Source of the DNA: Vicinamibacteraceae bacterium
GTDB taxonomy: Bacteria > Acidobacteriota > Thermoanaerobaculia > Multivoradales > Multivoraceae
Assembly: GCA_012270995.1 (NCBI GenBank)
Contig: JAAXHG010000167.1
Span: 1 to 53,876 of the forward strand
Length of the DNA stretch: 53,876 nt
Direction of reading: 5' to 3'
Part shown: positions 38,207-46,661 of the stretch, in pieces
How positions within the stretch are numbered: the first letter of the stretch is position 1
How the letters are laid out: the number at the start of each line of letters is the position of its first letter
Notes under the pieces: generated by a model
Databases searched by the model: none
What the model saw: the letters and a program-made list of their open reading frames with translations, nothing else
What the model was told of the DNA's origin: nothing
Made by a program: the position numbers and the translations under genes

Positions 38207-41188
38207 TCAGTTGATGTACATGAACTCGCTCGCCGCGAGGATGACATGGGAGAGGCGCGTCCAGGCGTAAATCTCCGCTTCGTCCGCCGGCGCCAGGCTC
38301 CGCATCTCGTCGAGGAAGGCGAGGCTGTCCTCGATCTCCACGTCCTCGGCCGGACGGCCGTAGGCGCGGACGAACGCGGTGTCGATGCGATCCGCGGCGT
38401 CGGCGTCCTCGATCTTGAGCAGTTGCCTTGCGAAGCCGAGCGCCGCCTCTTCGACGAAGGGGCTGTTCATCATGAGTAACGCCTGCCGCGGCACGACGGT
38501 CTCGGATCGATCGCCGACCGAGTCGCTGGCGTCGCCGAAGTCGAATCCGCCGAAGATCGGATAGACCGCCGTGCGCACCACGGGCATGTAGATCGAGCGC
38601 CGCGGCGCGTCGTACAGGTCGACCCGGTCGAGTGGGCCGTACTCGCCGAAGACGTATCCCCTGGCGTCGTACTCCTCCACCCGTCCACCGATCGTCAGGT
38701 CGAGCCGGCCGGCGAGCTGCAGCAGGGCGTCGCGAATCGGCTCGACCTCGAGGCGTCTCCGGTTCATGCGCCAGAGGAGACGGTTCTCCTCGTCGACGGC
38801 TGCGTTGGCGGCGTCGTAGTCGCTCGACAGCCGGTAGGTACTCGACAGCATGATGTCGCGGTGCAGCTTCTTGAGCGACCAGCCGCCCTCGACGAAGCGG
38901 CGCGCGAGCCAGTCGAGAAGCTCGGGGTGCGTGGGCTTGCTGCCGATCACGCCGAAGTTGCTCGGCGTGTCGACGATGCCGCGGCCGAAGTGCCAGTGCC
39001 AGACGCGGTTGACGATGACGCGCGCGGTGAGCGGGTGCTCGGGGTGGGTGATCCAGCGCGCCAGCTCGAGACGGCCGCTCGTGTCGCCGGCGACTGGCGG
39101 CGGCGGCACCAAGTGGTCCGTGACCTTCAGGAAGCCGCGCGGCTCGGGTTCGTCGGCGAGGTTCACGTGGCTGCCGCGGATGTGCACGGGCAGGTCGACG
39201 GTCGCGGCTTCGTCCACCGCCATGGCGTAGGGCGGCGCGGGGGGTGACGCTTCCTCCCGGCGTTCGACCTCGGCACGCAGATCGGCGAGCTGCTCCAGGG
39301 CCTCCGGCGGGTAGAGCTTCTCTTCCTCGTCCTGGTCGAGGCAGAGGATGCAGAAATAGCCGTCGTAGACCAGCCAACGCAACTCCTCCTGCTCGCGCGG
39401 TAGCCGGAAGTCCGAAGGCGCGAGGTCGTCCTCGTCCTTGAGCCCGAGGCGCATGAGGTGCTCTTCCCAGGCGATCTCGACCGTCGCGAACAGGCTCGCG
39501 TAGCGCCACGCGACCTCCTCCAGCGTCTTCGGCGCCGGGCCGCGGACGAGGCTCCGGGTGAGCGGCGCCGTCAGCACCTTCTCCGAGGCGATGATCGCCC
39601 GCAGGTCTTCGGTCACCTGCTCGTAGCGATCGGGTGAGGCGGCGGCGTAGGCGTTCCAGATGACGAAGACGGTGCTCGGGCTCGGCGCGTCCCCCTCGAC
39701 CGGCGGGCCCTCCCGGTACCGGTAGAAGGCCCTGACCCAGCGTTCGAGGACGGCCGGTTCCAGCCCTCGGCGCTGGGCCACGCCGGTGATCGTCTCGCGC
39801 GCTTCCTCTTGCTTCTCCTCGTCGTCGCTCCAGCTCGGGTAGGCCTCCTCCGCGGCCAGCAGGTAGTCGGCGAGGGCCGCGCGCCGCGGGCCACGCAGGA
39901 CGTCGTTCTGCTCGCGGACGACCTCGTCGACCTTCTCCCGCGCCTCGGCGACCAACTCTTGGGCCGCCTCGTACTCGGCGATCTCGCCCTCCGGCGCCAG
40001 CGGCCGCTCCAGCCAGCGCATTCCGGCGGCGTTGCTCATCGTCTCGGTCGAACGCAGGATGCCGGCCATCGCGTAGTAGTCGGCTGTCGGGATCGGGTCG
40101 AACTTGTGGTCGTGGCAGCGGGCGCAGCCGACCGGCAGGGCGAGAAAGGCACGGCCCAGGGTGTTGACCTGCTCGTCGACGATGTCGATCAGCATCTTGT
40201 CGACGTCCTGTTCGGCGAGCACCTTGGGGCCCAGCATGAGAAAGCCGGTGGCGGTGATCTGTTCGAAGCGTTGCGCGTCGGTTTCGGCCGGCATCAGGTC
40301 GCCGGCGATCTGCTCGCGGACAAAGCGGTTGAAGGGCTTGTCGCGGTTCAGAGAGTCGACGACGTAGTCGCGGTAACGGAAGGCGTTGGGGAACGCGATG
40401 TTCTCGTCCAGGCCGTTCGAGTCGGCGTAGCGGGCGATGTCGAGCCAGTGGCGGCCCCAGCGCTCGCCGTAGTGGGGCGAGGCGAGCAGCCGGTCGACGA
40501 CCCTGGCGAAGGCGTCGGGGCTCGAATCGGCGAGGAAGTCCTCGATCTCGGTTTCCGAGGGGGCCAGGCCGATCAGGTCGAAGGTCGCGCGGCGCAGCAA
40601 CGTGCGCTTCGCGGCCGGCGCGACCGGCGCGAGGCCGCGTTCCTCGAGGCGAGAGAGGATGAAGCGATCGAGGTCATGGCTAACCCAGGCCTCGTTCTGG
40701 ACCTCCGGCAGCTCTGGATTCTCGACACGCCGGAAGGCCCAGTGCTCGCGGCCCGGACCGTAGTCGAACGTCTCGGCGGCTCTCGTGGCGACCACCGTCT
40801 GTTCCCCGCCGGTGCGCGGGTCGGGCGCGCCGCGCCGGATCCACTGCTCGAAGTCGGCGATGACGTGCGCCGGAAGCTTGCCGTCCGGCGGCATCTGGGT
40901 GAGGCCCTCGTGGTGGAGCGCCTCGATCATCAGGCTGTCCTCGGGCGCCCCCGGGACGATCACCGCGCCGCTGTCGCCGCCGGCGCGGACGCCTTCCGCG
41001 TCGAGCAGGATCAGGCCGCCGCGGATCTTCGCGGGATCGCCGCCGTGGCACTGGTAGCAGCGTTCAACCAGGACCGGCCGGATCTTCGACTCGAAGAACT
41101 CGAGATCGGCGGGATCGATCTCCGAGGCGCCGGCGACCATTCCGACCGCCGCCAGCCAGGCAAGGAGGAAGGGCGCAGCGCGGATCAT
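38207..41188 (-). CDS. Planctomycete-type cytochrome protein (PSCyt1-DUF1549-DUF1553)
   Basis: 993 residues. Signal peptide (1-21), then a PSCyt1 heme domain with CYQCHG at 44-49. A DUF1549 (PSCyt2) domain follows (about 165-370, with HWLDIARYADSNGLDE and CARCHDHKFDPI), which brings a second CxxCH. The DUF1553 (PSD1) domain lies at about 700-970 (GRLELARWITHPEHPLTARVIVNRVWHWHFGRGIVDTPSNFG and SSTYRLSS). These periplasmic proteins are almost always paired with a DUF1501 gene and thought to act in polymer breakdown or redox chemistry, but no reaction is proven. A predicted coiled, Glu-rich linker (about 440-650) lies between the DUFs. Confidence 0.93.
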   Translation of the reverse strand: MIRAAPFLLAWLAAVGMVAGASEIDPADLEFFESKIRPVLVERCYQCHGGDPAKIRGGLILLDAEGVRAGGDSGAVIVPGAPEDSLMIEALHHEGLTQMPPDGKLPAHVIADFEQWIRRGAPDPRTGGEQTVVATRAAETFDYGPGREHWAFRRVENPELPEVQNEAWVSHDLDRFILSRLEERGLAPVAPAAKRTLLRRATFDLIGLAPSETEIEDFLADSSPDAFARVVDRLLASPHYGERWGRHWLDIARYADSNGLDENIAFPNAFRYRDYVVDSLNRDKPFNRFVREQIAGDLMPAETDAQRFEQITATGFLMLGPKVLAEQDVDKMLIDIVDEQVNTLGRAFLALPVGCARCHDHKFDPIPTADYYAMAGILRSTETMSNAAGMRWLERPLAPEGEIAEYEAAQELVAEAREKVDEVVREQNDVLRGPRRAALADYLLAAEEAYPSWSDDEEKQEEARETITGVAQRRGLEPAVLERWVRAFYRYREGPPVEGDAPSPSTVFVIWNAYAAASPDRYEQVTEDLRAIIASEKVLTAPLTRSLVRGPAPKTLEEVAWRYASLFATVEIAWEEHLMRLGLKDEDDLAPSDFRLPREQEELRWLVYDGYFCILCLDQDEEEKLYPPEALEQLADLRAEVERREEASPPAPPYAMAVDEAATVDLPVHIRGSHVNLADEPEPRGFLKVTDHLVPPPPVAGDTSGRLELARWITHPEHPLTARVIVNRVWHWHFGRGIVDTPSNFGVIGSKPTHPELLDWLARRFVEGGWSLKKLHRDIMLSSTYRLSSDYDAANAAVDEENRLLWRMNRRRLEVEPIRDALLQLAGRLDLTIGGRVEEYDARGYVFGEYGPLDRVDLYDAPRRSIYMPVVRTAVYPIFGGFDFGDASDSVGDRSETVVPRQALLMMNSPFVEEAALGFARQLLKIEDADAADRIDTAFVRAYGRPAEDVEIEDSLAFLDEMRSLAPADEAEIYAWTRLSHVILAASEFMYIN

Positions 41189-41302
41189 TGAGGACTCTGT
41201 AGTGAATCGCGGAGCTTACCAACACCGTAGAGGAGGCGCGGGGGCCACGCGGGCGCCTCGCGGGCGCCAGTGGAGATTGCGGGAGTCGCGCCTCTGCGCT
41301 AT

Positions 41303-41321
41303 GGTGCTCCGATGGAGCACC
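41303..41321 (+). promoter_or_regulatory. Perfect 8-3-8 palindrome operator and promoter of ParDE
   Basis: GGTGCTCC-GAT-GGAGCACC lies 19 bp before the antitoxin ATG. A TTGCGG (41277-41282) and TATGGT (41300-41305), 17 bp apart, form a plausible promoter whose -10 box overlaps the left arm. This is the expected layout for autoregulation by a ribbon-helix-helix antitoxin. Confidence 0.62.
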
Positions 41322-41340
41322 GAGATGAAGGGAGCCGTTC

Positions 41341-41634
41341 ATGACCGTCCGCAAGCAGAGCGTCTCCTTCACCGAATCGGCATTTGCGTTTGCTCGACAA
41401 CTGGTTGAAGAGGGAGAATACGCGAACGTCAGCGCGGCGGTTTCCGGAGAACTCGCGCGGGCAAAGGCGATCCGCGACCGCGAGCGGCTGCTTCTGGGTG
41501 CCGAGGTCGAACGCCGCCTGCGCCTGCCTGCAGATCAGTGGATGCCCGTCGGCGCGCTCGATGAAGTAACAAGAAGCGCTCGCGTCCACCTGCGAAAACT
41601 CGCCGAGTCGAAAGACAGGGCCTTGCGGGGGTGA
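41341..41634 (+). CDS. parD: ParD-like antitoxin
   Basis: 97 residues. The opening strand and helices (RKQSVSFTESAFAFARQLVEEGEYANVSAAVSGELAR) are the ParD-type ribbon-helix-helix. The remaining half is charged and probably wraps the toxin. AAGGGAG stands 8 bp before the ATG. The stop codon overlaps the toxin start (TGATG). Confidence 0.82.
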   Translation: MTVRKQSVSFTESAFAFARQLVEEGEYANVSAAVSGELARAKAIRDRERLLLGAEVERRLRLPADQWMPVGALDEVTRSARVHLRKLAESKDRALRG

Positions 41635-41963
41635 TGCGTCAGATTCGGCATCCTCTGGTCGAGCGGGATGTCATCGCAATAGCCGAGCACATCGTCGATA
41701 CGACGGATGGAAACACTGCCGCGGCGGAGCGTCGGCTCGATGAGATCGACGCCTTGCTGAAAGACATCGCGGGGAACCCGTTTTCGGGGGTTCGCCTGTC
41801 CGGTCCGCTCGAAGGTTGGCTGGTGCGCCACGGCGGACGGGATTACAGGATCACGATCGTTTTCCGGCCGGATGCGGCCGCGCGCTGCCTGTACATCGTG
41901 CTTGTCGCTTTCGGGGGCCAGGACTGGTTGACGAAGGGTTCCGCCCGGCTGGAGTTCGATTGA
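41634..41963 (+). CDS. parE: ParE/RelE-superfamily toxin
   Basis: 109 residues. ATG 41634 overlaps the antitoxin stop. Landmarks are HPLVERDVIAIAEHIVD at the N-terminus, IDALLKDIAGNPFSGVRL, and the C-terminal strand pair RDYRITIVFRP and LYIVLVAFGGQDW. ParE toxins inhibit gyrase while RelE toxins cut mRNA; sequence alone does not separate them here, although the ParD partner favours ParE. It converges with the sulfatase gene 4 bp away. Confidence 0.82.
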   Translation: MRQIRHPLVERDVIAIAEHIVDTTDGNTAAAERRLDEIDALLKDIAGNPFSGVRLSGPLEGWLVRHGGRDYRITIVFRPDAAARCLYIVLVAFGGQDWLTKGSARLEFD

Positions 41964-41967
41964 TACG

Positions 41968-43797
41968 TCAGTGGCTCTTCCTCGTCACGTACACGTAGTA
42001 GGCGCTCGCGATGACCTCGCGCCCTTCTTCGAACCAGGTGTGCAGCGCCATGGGACCCTCGGGCAGGGTCACCGTGAAGGTGGCCTCCGTGTCGTCCGCG
42101 TCGACCCGCGTCGTCAGCCCCTCGAAGCCGTAGGGCCTCTTGTCGCCGATATCGACGTGATGGTGGTCGCTGATGAACAGGCGTGCCGAGGAAATCGGCA
42201 ACGCCGTGCCGCCGTCGGGCGCCGATGCGAGCGGTACGTCGATCTCCCTCGGCCAGCGCCGCAGCGCGAACTCGTACTCGCCCCCCTCCGCCACGTTGAG
42301 TAGCCAGTAGCCGGTCTTCCGGGTGCCGCGTCGGACCTGCGCCTGCTGATCGACGAAGACGTCGAGCCATTCGCAACCGGTCAGCATCATCGGGTTCTCG
42401 ATGTCGTCGCCGATGACGATCCGCTGGGGCTCGTTGGCGGTCGCGGCCACTTCGCCCCACCACTCGTAGAGATGGTCCCGCATCCTGGCGACCACTTCAG
42501 GGTGCTGCTCGATCACGTTGGTCGCCTGCAGGGGATCCGACTCCAGGTCATAGAGCTCACGGTCTTCGAGCAGGCGCCAGTGCTTCCACAGGACCCCCGC
42601 ATGACTGCGGGTGAGGATCGACTGGGTGTAGGGCGAGGGGTAGTTGAACCCGGAAGGCATCCGGCTGTAGTTGATGATCAGCATGCGGTCTTCGGGAACG
42701 CTGGCGTCTCCACGCAGCACGGGCGCCAGGCTCATGCCGTTGAAGTTCGCGGCTGCCGGCGTTTCGATGCCGGCGAGGTCGAGGAGCGTCGGCAGGACAT
42801 CCTGAACCTGGGTCAGGCCGGTCACGTCCCGCGGGTCGGCCAGGTCGCCGTTCGGCCAACTGATGAAGAAAGGAACCCGATGCCCGCCTTCCCACAGCTC
42901 GGTCTTCATGCCGCGCATGCCGGCGTTGAAGTAGAGCGGGCCGTGGGTGCTGCCGTTGTCCGTCATGAAGATCACGATCGTGTTCTCCCGAAGCCCTTCC
43001 TCCTCCAGGAACTCGGCGAGCCTGCCCATGTTCGTGTCGATGTTCCGGACCATCCCCAGGTACCTGCTCAGCCTGGTCTTCAGTGCCGGACTCATGTCGG
43101 CGAACTCGGGCCGGGCCAAGGCGGCCGCCAGCGCGGCTTCGTCCTCCTCCTTGGCGATCAGCGGGCCGTGCGGCGTGTTCGGAGCGATGTAGGTCAGGAA
43201 GGGCGTTCCGGACGCCGCGGAGCGCCGCATGAAGTCGATCGCTTCGTCGAAGAAGATGTCCGTGCAGTACCCCTGGAACGCCTGGCGCTTGCCGTTGCGG
43301 ATGTAGGTGTCGTCGAAGTAGTCGTTACCCCAGAAGTCGGGTACCGAGCCGATGTGAGAGGAGGGAAACCACACGGTTTCGTGGAATCCGCGGTCTTCCG
43401 GCCGGAAGGGGTAGTTGTCGCCCAGGTGCCACTTGCCGAACACCCCGGTCCGGTAGCCGGCTTCGGCGAAGAAGTCGGCCATCGTCGGGATCTCCGGCCG
43501 GAGCAGGGCGCGTCCGCTGCTGACGTTGATCGCGCCGTTCCGGGCCGCGTCCATGCCGGTCAGCAGCTGCCCGCGGGTCGGCGTGCACATCGGCGCCACG
43601 TGGAAGTCGTCCAGGCGGACGCTCTCGTCGCGCAGCCGGTCGAGATGAGGCGTGTCGAGGACGGGGTTCCCGTGGGCGGAGAGTTCTCCGTATCCCTGAT
43701 CGTCCGTCATCACGATGACGACGTTGGGCGGCTGTGCGAGCGCGGTCGCGGCGAGGGCGAACAGAAGAACACCGGCAAGAGACGTTGTTGGCCTCAC
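41968..43797 (-). CDS. Secreted sulfatase (family S1)
   Basis: 609 residues. Signal peptide to ATALAQ (about 22). DDQGYGE supplies metal ligands, and the signature MCTPTRGQLLTG near residue 70 holds the Cys to be converted to formylglycine. GKWHLGDNYPF, NTPHGP and FMTDNGSTHG complete the active site. An extra C-terminal beta domain (about 460-605) is not in minimal sulfatases and may bind substrate. No FGE or anSME maturase gene is visible in the window. It follows the Phd/VapC genes by 22 bp on the same strand. Confidence 0.92.
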   Translation of the reverse strand: MRPTTSLAGVLLFALAATALAQPPNVVIVMTDDQGYGELSAHGNPVLDTPHLDRLRDESVRLDDFHVAPMCTPTRGQLLTGMDAARNGAINVSSGRALLRPEIPTMADFFAEAGYRTGVFGKWHLGDNYPFRPEDRGFHETVWFPSSHIGSVPDFWGNDYFDDTYIRNGKRQAFQGYCTDIFFDEAIDFMRRSAASGTPFLTYIAPNTPHGPLIAKEEDEAALAAALARPEFADMSPALKTRLSRYLGMVRNIDTNMGRLAEFLEEEGLRENTIVIFMTDNGSTHGPLYFNAGMRGMKTELWEGGHRVPFFISWPNGDLADPRDVTGLTQVQDVLPTLLDLAGIETPAAANFNGMSLAPVLRGDASVPEDRMLIINYSRMPSGFNYPSPYTQSILTRSHAGVLWKHWRLLEDRELYDLESDPLQATNVIEQHPEVVARMRDHLYEWWGEVAATANEPQRIVIGDDIENPMMLTGCEWLDVFVDQQAQVRRGTRKTGYWLLNVAEGGEYEFALRRWPREIDVPLASAPDGGTALPISSARLFISDHHHVDIGDKRPYGFEGLTTRVDADDTEATFTVTLPEGPMALHTWFEEGREVIASAYYVYVTRKSH

Positions 43798-43818
43798 GAT
43801 CGAGTCTCCGCCGAGGAT

Positions 43819-44220
43819 CTAGGCGAGGGTTGCCACGCCTTCGGCGGCGGCCGCTTCGGTCAGGCGGCGGTCCAGACTCGCCAGAGCGCAGCCTTCGCGA
43901 ATCGCCAGGGCCAGGTAGCTGGCGTCGTAGGCGGTCAGGCGGTGTTCGCGCGCCAGCGTCATGACGTGCCGATCGTCCGTCTCAGCGGCACGGCGGATGC
44001 GGAGCCTGCGCAGCCGCGACATGGAGGCGTCGGCGTGGCGGCCGTCGATGCGGCCTCGACGTTCGGCCGACAGCAGGAGATTCCGCAGTTCGTGCCAGAA
44101 CACGTCCGGGACGGTCGCGTCCTCGACGCCCAGCCGATCCAGGGCGAGGTCTGCGAGCGCTGCATCTTCGTCCGGCAGCACCCACGTGGCCGCGACCGAG
44201 GCGTCAGGCACGAACGCCAT
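43819..44220 (-). CDS. vapC: VapC-like PIN-domain toxin
   Basis: 133 residues. ATG 44220 overlaps the antitoxin stop. All acidic residues of the PIN nuclease site are recognisable: Asp in FVPDASV, Glu in FWHELRN, Asp in LTAYDASYL and Asp in ALASLDRRL. VapC proteins are tRNA or rRNA ribonucleases held by their antitoxin. Confidence 0.86.
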   Translation of the reverse strand: MAFVPDASVAATWVLPDEDAALADLALDRLGVEDATVPDVFWHELRNLLLSAERRGRIDGRHADASMSRLRRLRIRRAAETDDRHVMTLAREHRLTAYDASYLALAIREGCALASLDRRLTEAAAAEGVATLA

Positions 44221-44462
44221 CAGCGTTCGTGCCCCTCGTGCCGCCAGGACAGGATTTCCGAGGTCGTCACGCTCTGCTGCTTGGCACGTTCCCGCCGCAT
44301 CGTCGCGCATAGCGCGGCGTGTTCTTCGCCGTCGACGTGGGGGGTCACGCGGGCGATCGGCTTCGACCCGCGGCAGATGACCACATCCTCGCCCGCCTCC
44401 ACCTTCACCAGCAGTGCCGAAAGGTGTGTCTTGGCCTCGCCGATCTTCACGTAGCGTGTCAT
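44220..44462 (-). CDS. Phd/YefM-family antitoxin
   Basis: 80 residues. VKIGEAKTHLSALLVKVEAGEDVVICRGSKPIARVTP is the Phd/YefM fold: DNA-binding N-terminus, then the AGE(D)VVI and GKPVA-like strands. The C-terminal arm (RRERAKQQSVTTSEIL) should cover the PIN active site. The start codon lies 55 bp behind a good promoter on the minus strand. Confidence 0.84.
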   Translation of the reverse strand: MTRYVKIGEAKTHLSALLVKVEAGEDVVICRGSKPIARVTPHVDGEEHAALCATMRRERAKQQSVTTSEILSWRHEGHER

Positions 44463-44516
44463 CTTCGCCTTGCTCCCTGGGCGATCCCGGCTCCCGATCA
44501 GGTTCGACGCGCTTGA

Positions 44517-44545
44517 ACTCTAGGCTCGGAACCCGGCTTGGTCAA
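44517..44545 (-). promoter_or_regulatory. Promoter of the Phd/VapC pair
   Basis: On the minus strand TTGACC (44540-44545) and TAGAGT (44517-44522) are separated by exactly 17 bases. An imperfect inverted repeat GTTC...GAAC (44502-44518) touches the -10 box and could be the antitoxin operator. Confidence 0.5.
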
Positions 44546-44587
44546 GTGCTTGGTCCGGTTCGGGTCGCGACGATACGATGCCGCTCC

Positions 44588-46648
44588 ATGATGCACAAAC
44601 TGGCACGGTTCTTCTTCCTGGCTGCCGCGCTGCTCGCCGCTGCCGGCAACGCCTCCGACAAGCGGCCGATCACGATCGTCGAGCTGATCGACGTGCCCGG
44701 CGTTGGCAGTCCGCGCATCTCCCCGGACGGCGGCCAGCTCCTGTACACCCGCAGCGACACCGACTGGAAGAAGAACGGCCGCACGACCCACATCCACCGG
44801 ATCGGGATGGACGGCACGGGCGACGTCCGGTTGACCTACGGCGAGAAGGGGGAGTCGAGCCCGCGCTGGTCCCCGGACGGGAACTACGTGGCCTTTCTCG
44901 CGACCCGCGGCGAGGACGAGTTCTCCCAGATCTACTTGCTGCCGAACGGGGGCGGGGAAGCCTCGCCGCTGACCAGCCACGAGAGTTCGGTTCAGAGCTA
45001 CGAGTTTTGCCCGGACGGCGAGCACATCTTCTTCGTTGCCGCCGATCCGAAGACTCCCGAGGAGAAGAAGAAGGACGAACTGAAGGACGACGTCTTCGCC
45101 TTCGACGAGGACTACAAGCAGCGTCACCTGTTCCGGGTCGCCTGGACCGGGGACGACCGGGGCAGCGCCGAGCGGATCACCGAAGGCGACTTCTCGGTCG
45201 TCGGCTTCCGCCTCTCCGCGGACGGGGCGCGGATCGCGCACCACCGGGCGCCCTCGCCGCTCTTCGACAACCGGGACGAGGGCGAGGTCTGGGTCATGGA
45301 CGCGGACGGCGGCAACGCCCTGCAGCTCACCGACAACACGGTGGGCGAATCGGGCGCCGAGCTGTCTCCGGACGGCAAGCACGTGCTGTTCACGTCCACG
45401 TCGAACGCCGACTTCGAGACCTACTACAACGGCAACGTGTTCGTGGTGCCGGCGGCCGGCGGAGCGCACCGCCTGCTCTACGAGGACATGCCCCACGAGG
45501 TGAACGGCGCCCGCTGGGCCGAGGACGGCACGATCTACTTGACGGCGAACACCGGAGTGCGAAGTCAGCTCTTTCACGCCGCGGTCGACGATTCAGCGCT
45601 GAGGGCGCTGACCGACGGGGACCACGCGCTGGGCTCATGGCACTACTCCCGGGACGCGGGCCTGCATGCCTTCGGCATCAACCGCCGCGAGAACGCCGGA
45701 GACATCCAGGTGATGCCGGCGGGCGGAGGCATTCCCGCCAAGGTGACGTCGGTCTACGACTACCTCGACGAGACCTTCCTGCTGCCCCGCCAGGAAGCGA
45801 TCCGCTGGCCGGGGGAGGACGGCGTCGAGGTCGAGGGCCTCCTCTACTACCCGCTCGACTACGAGGAGGGCAACCGATACCCCCTGGTCGTCCAGACGCA
45901 CGGCGGGCCCGCGGCCTCGGACAAGTTCGGGTTCGGCCACTGGTCCAACTACGTCCAGGTGCTGGCCGCCCGCGGCTACTTCGTCTTCAAGCCGAACTAC
46001 CGGGGGAGCACCGGCTACGGAGATCCCTTCCTGCGCGACATGGTCGGCCACTACTTCCACCAGGCGCACCTGGACGTGATGACCGGAGTCGACCACCTGA
46101 TCGAACGCGGCCTCGTCGACGGCGACCGCATGGCCAAGATGGGCTGGAGCGGCGGCGGTCACATGACGAACAAGATCATCACCCACACCGACCGCTTCAA
46201 GGCGGCGTCGTCGGGGGCGGGCGCGGTGAACTGGATCTCGATGTACGGCCAGAGCGACGTGCGGAGCTACCGCACTCCCTGGTTCGGGGGCACGCCGTGG
46301 CAGGAGGACCCGCCGATCGGGGTCTACTGGGAGAACTCGCCGCTCAAGGACATCTACAAGGTAACGACCCCGACGATCGTTCTGGTCGGCGAGAACGATG
46401 TTCGCGTGCCGCCGCCCCAGTCGGTTGAGTTGTATCGGGCGCTGAAGACGAACGGAGTGGAGACCCACCTCTACATCGCGCCGCGGGAGCCTCACGGCTG
46501 GCGGGAGCTGCGCCACGAGTTGTTCAAGGTGAACGTGGAGATCGACTGGTTCGAGCGTCACGTTCGGGGGATCGAGTACGAGTGGGAGACGGCTCCGGGG
46601 TCGGAAGACGAGGAGGAAGCCGCGGAAACCGGCGAGGGCGGGAAGTAG
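44588..46648 (+). CDS. Secreted S9 family peptidase (prolyl oligopeptidase, acylaminoacyl type)
   Basis: 686 residues. Signal peptide (LARFFFLAAALLAAAGNA), then a WD40-like propeller (about 35-400) with repeated ISPDGGQLLYTR and WSPDGNYVAF units. The alpha/beta-hydrolase domain follows (about 430-665): nucleophile GWSGGG, acid Asp in VGENDVRV and His in REPHGW. HGGP forms the oxyanion hole. The end is acidic (DEEEAAE). Such enzymes trim short peptides in the periplasm. ATG 44588 is chosen because it begins the signal peptide; upstream in-frame codons run through the antitoxin promoter. It is divergent from the Phd/VapC operon. Confidence 0.92.
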   Translation: MMHKLARFFFLAAALLAAAGNASDKRPITIVELIDVPGVGSPRISPDGGQLLYTRSDTDWKKNGRTTHIHRIGMDGTGDVRLTYGEKGESSPRWSPDGNYVAFLATRGEDEFSQIYLLPNGGGEASPLTSHESSVQSYEFCPDGEHIFFVAADPKTPEEKKKDELKDDVFAFDEDYKQRHLFRVAWTGDDRGSAERITEGDFSVVGFRLSADGARIAHHRAPSPLFDNRDEGEVWVMDADGGNALQLTDNTVGESGAELSPDGKHVLFTSTSNADFETYYNGNVFVVPAAGGAHRLLYEDMPHEVNGARWAEDGTIYLTANTGVRSQLFHAAVDDSALRALTDGDHALGSWHYSRDAGLHAFGINRRENAGDIQVMPAGGGIPAKVTSVYDYLDETFLLPRQEAIRWPGEDGVEVEGLLYYPLDYEEGNRYPLVVQTHGGPAASDKFGFGHWSNYVQVLAARGYFVFKPNYRGSTGYGDPFLRDMVGHYFHQAHLDVMTGVDHLIERGLVDGDRMAKMGWSGGGHMTNKIITHTDRFKAASSGAGAVNWISMYGQSDVRSYRTPWFGGTPWQEDPPIGVYWENSPLKDIYKVTTPTIVLVGENDVRVPPPQSVELYRALKTNGVETHLYIAPREPHGWRELRHELFKVNVEIDWFERHVRGIEYEWETAPGSEDEEEAAETGEGGK

Positions 46649-46661
46649 TCCCGGCCTCTCT

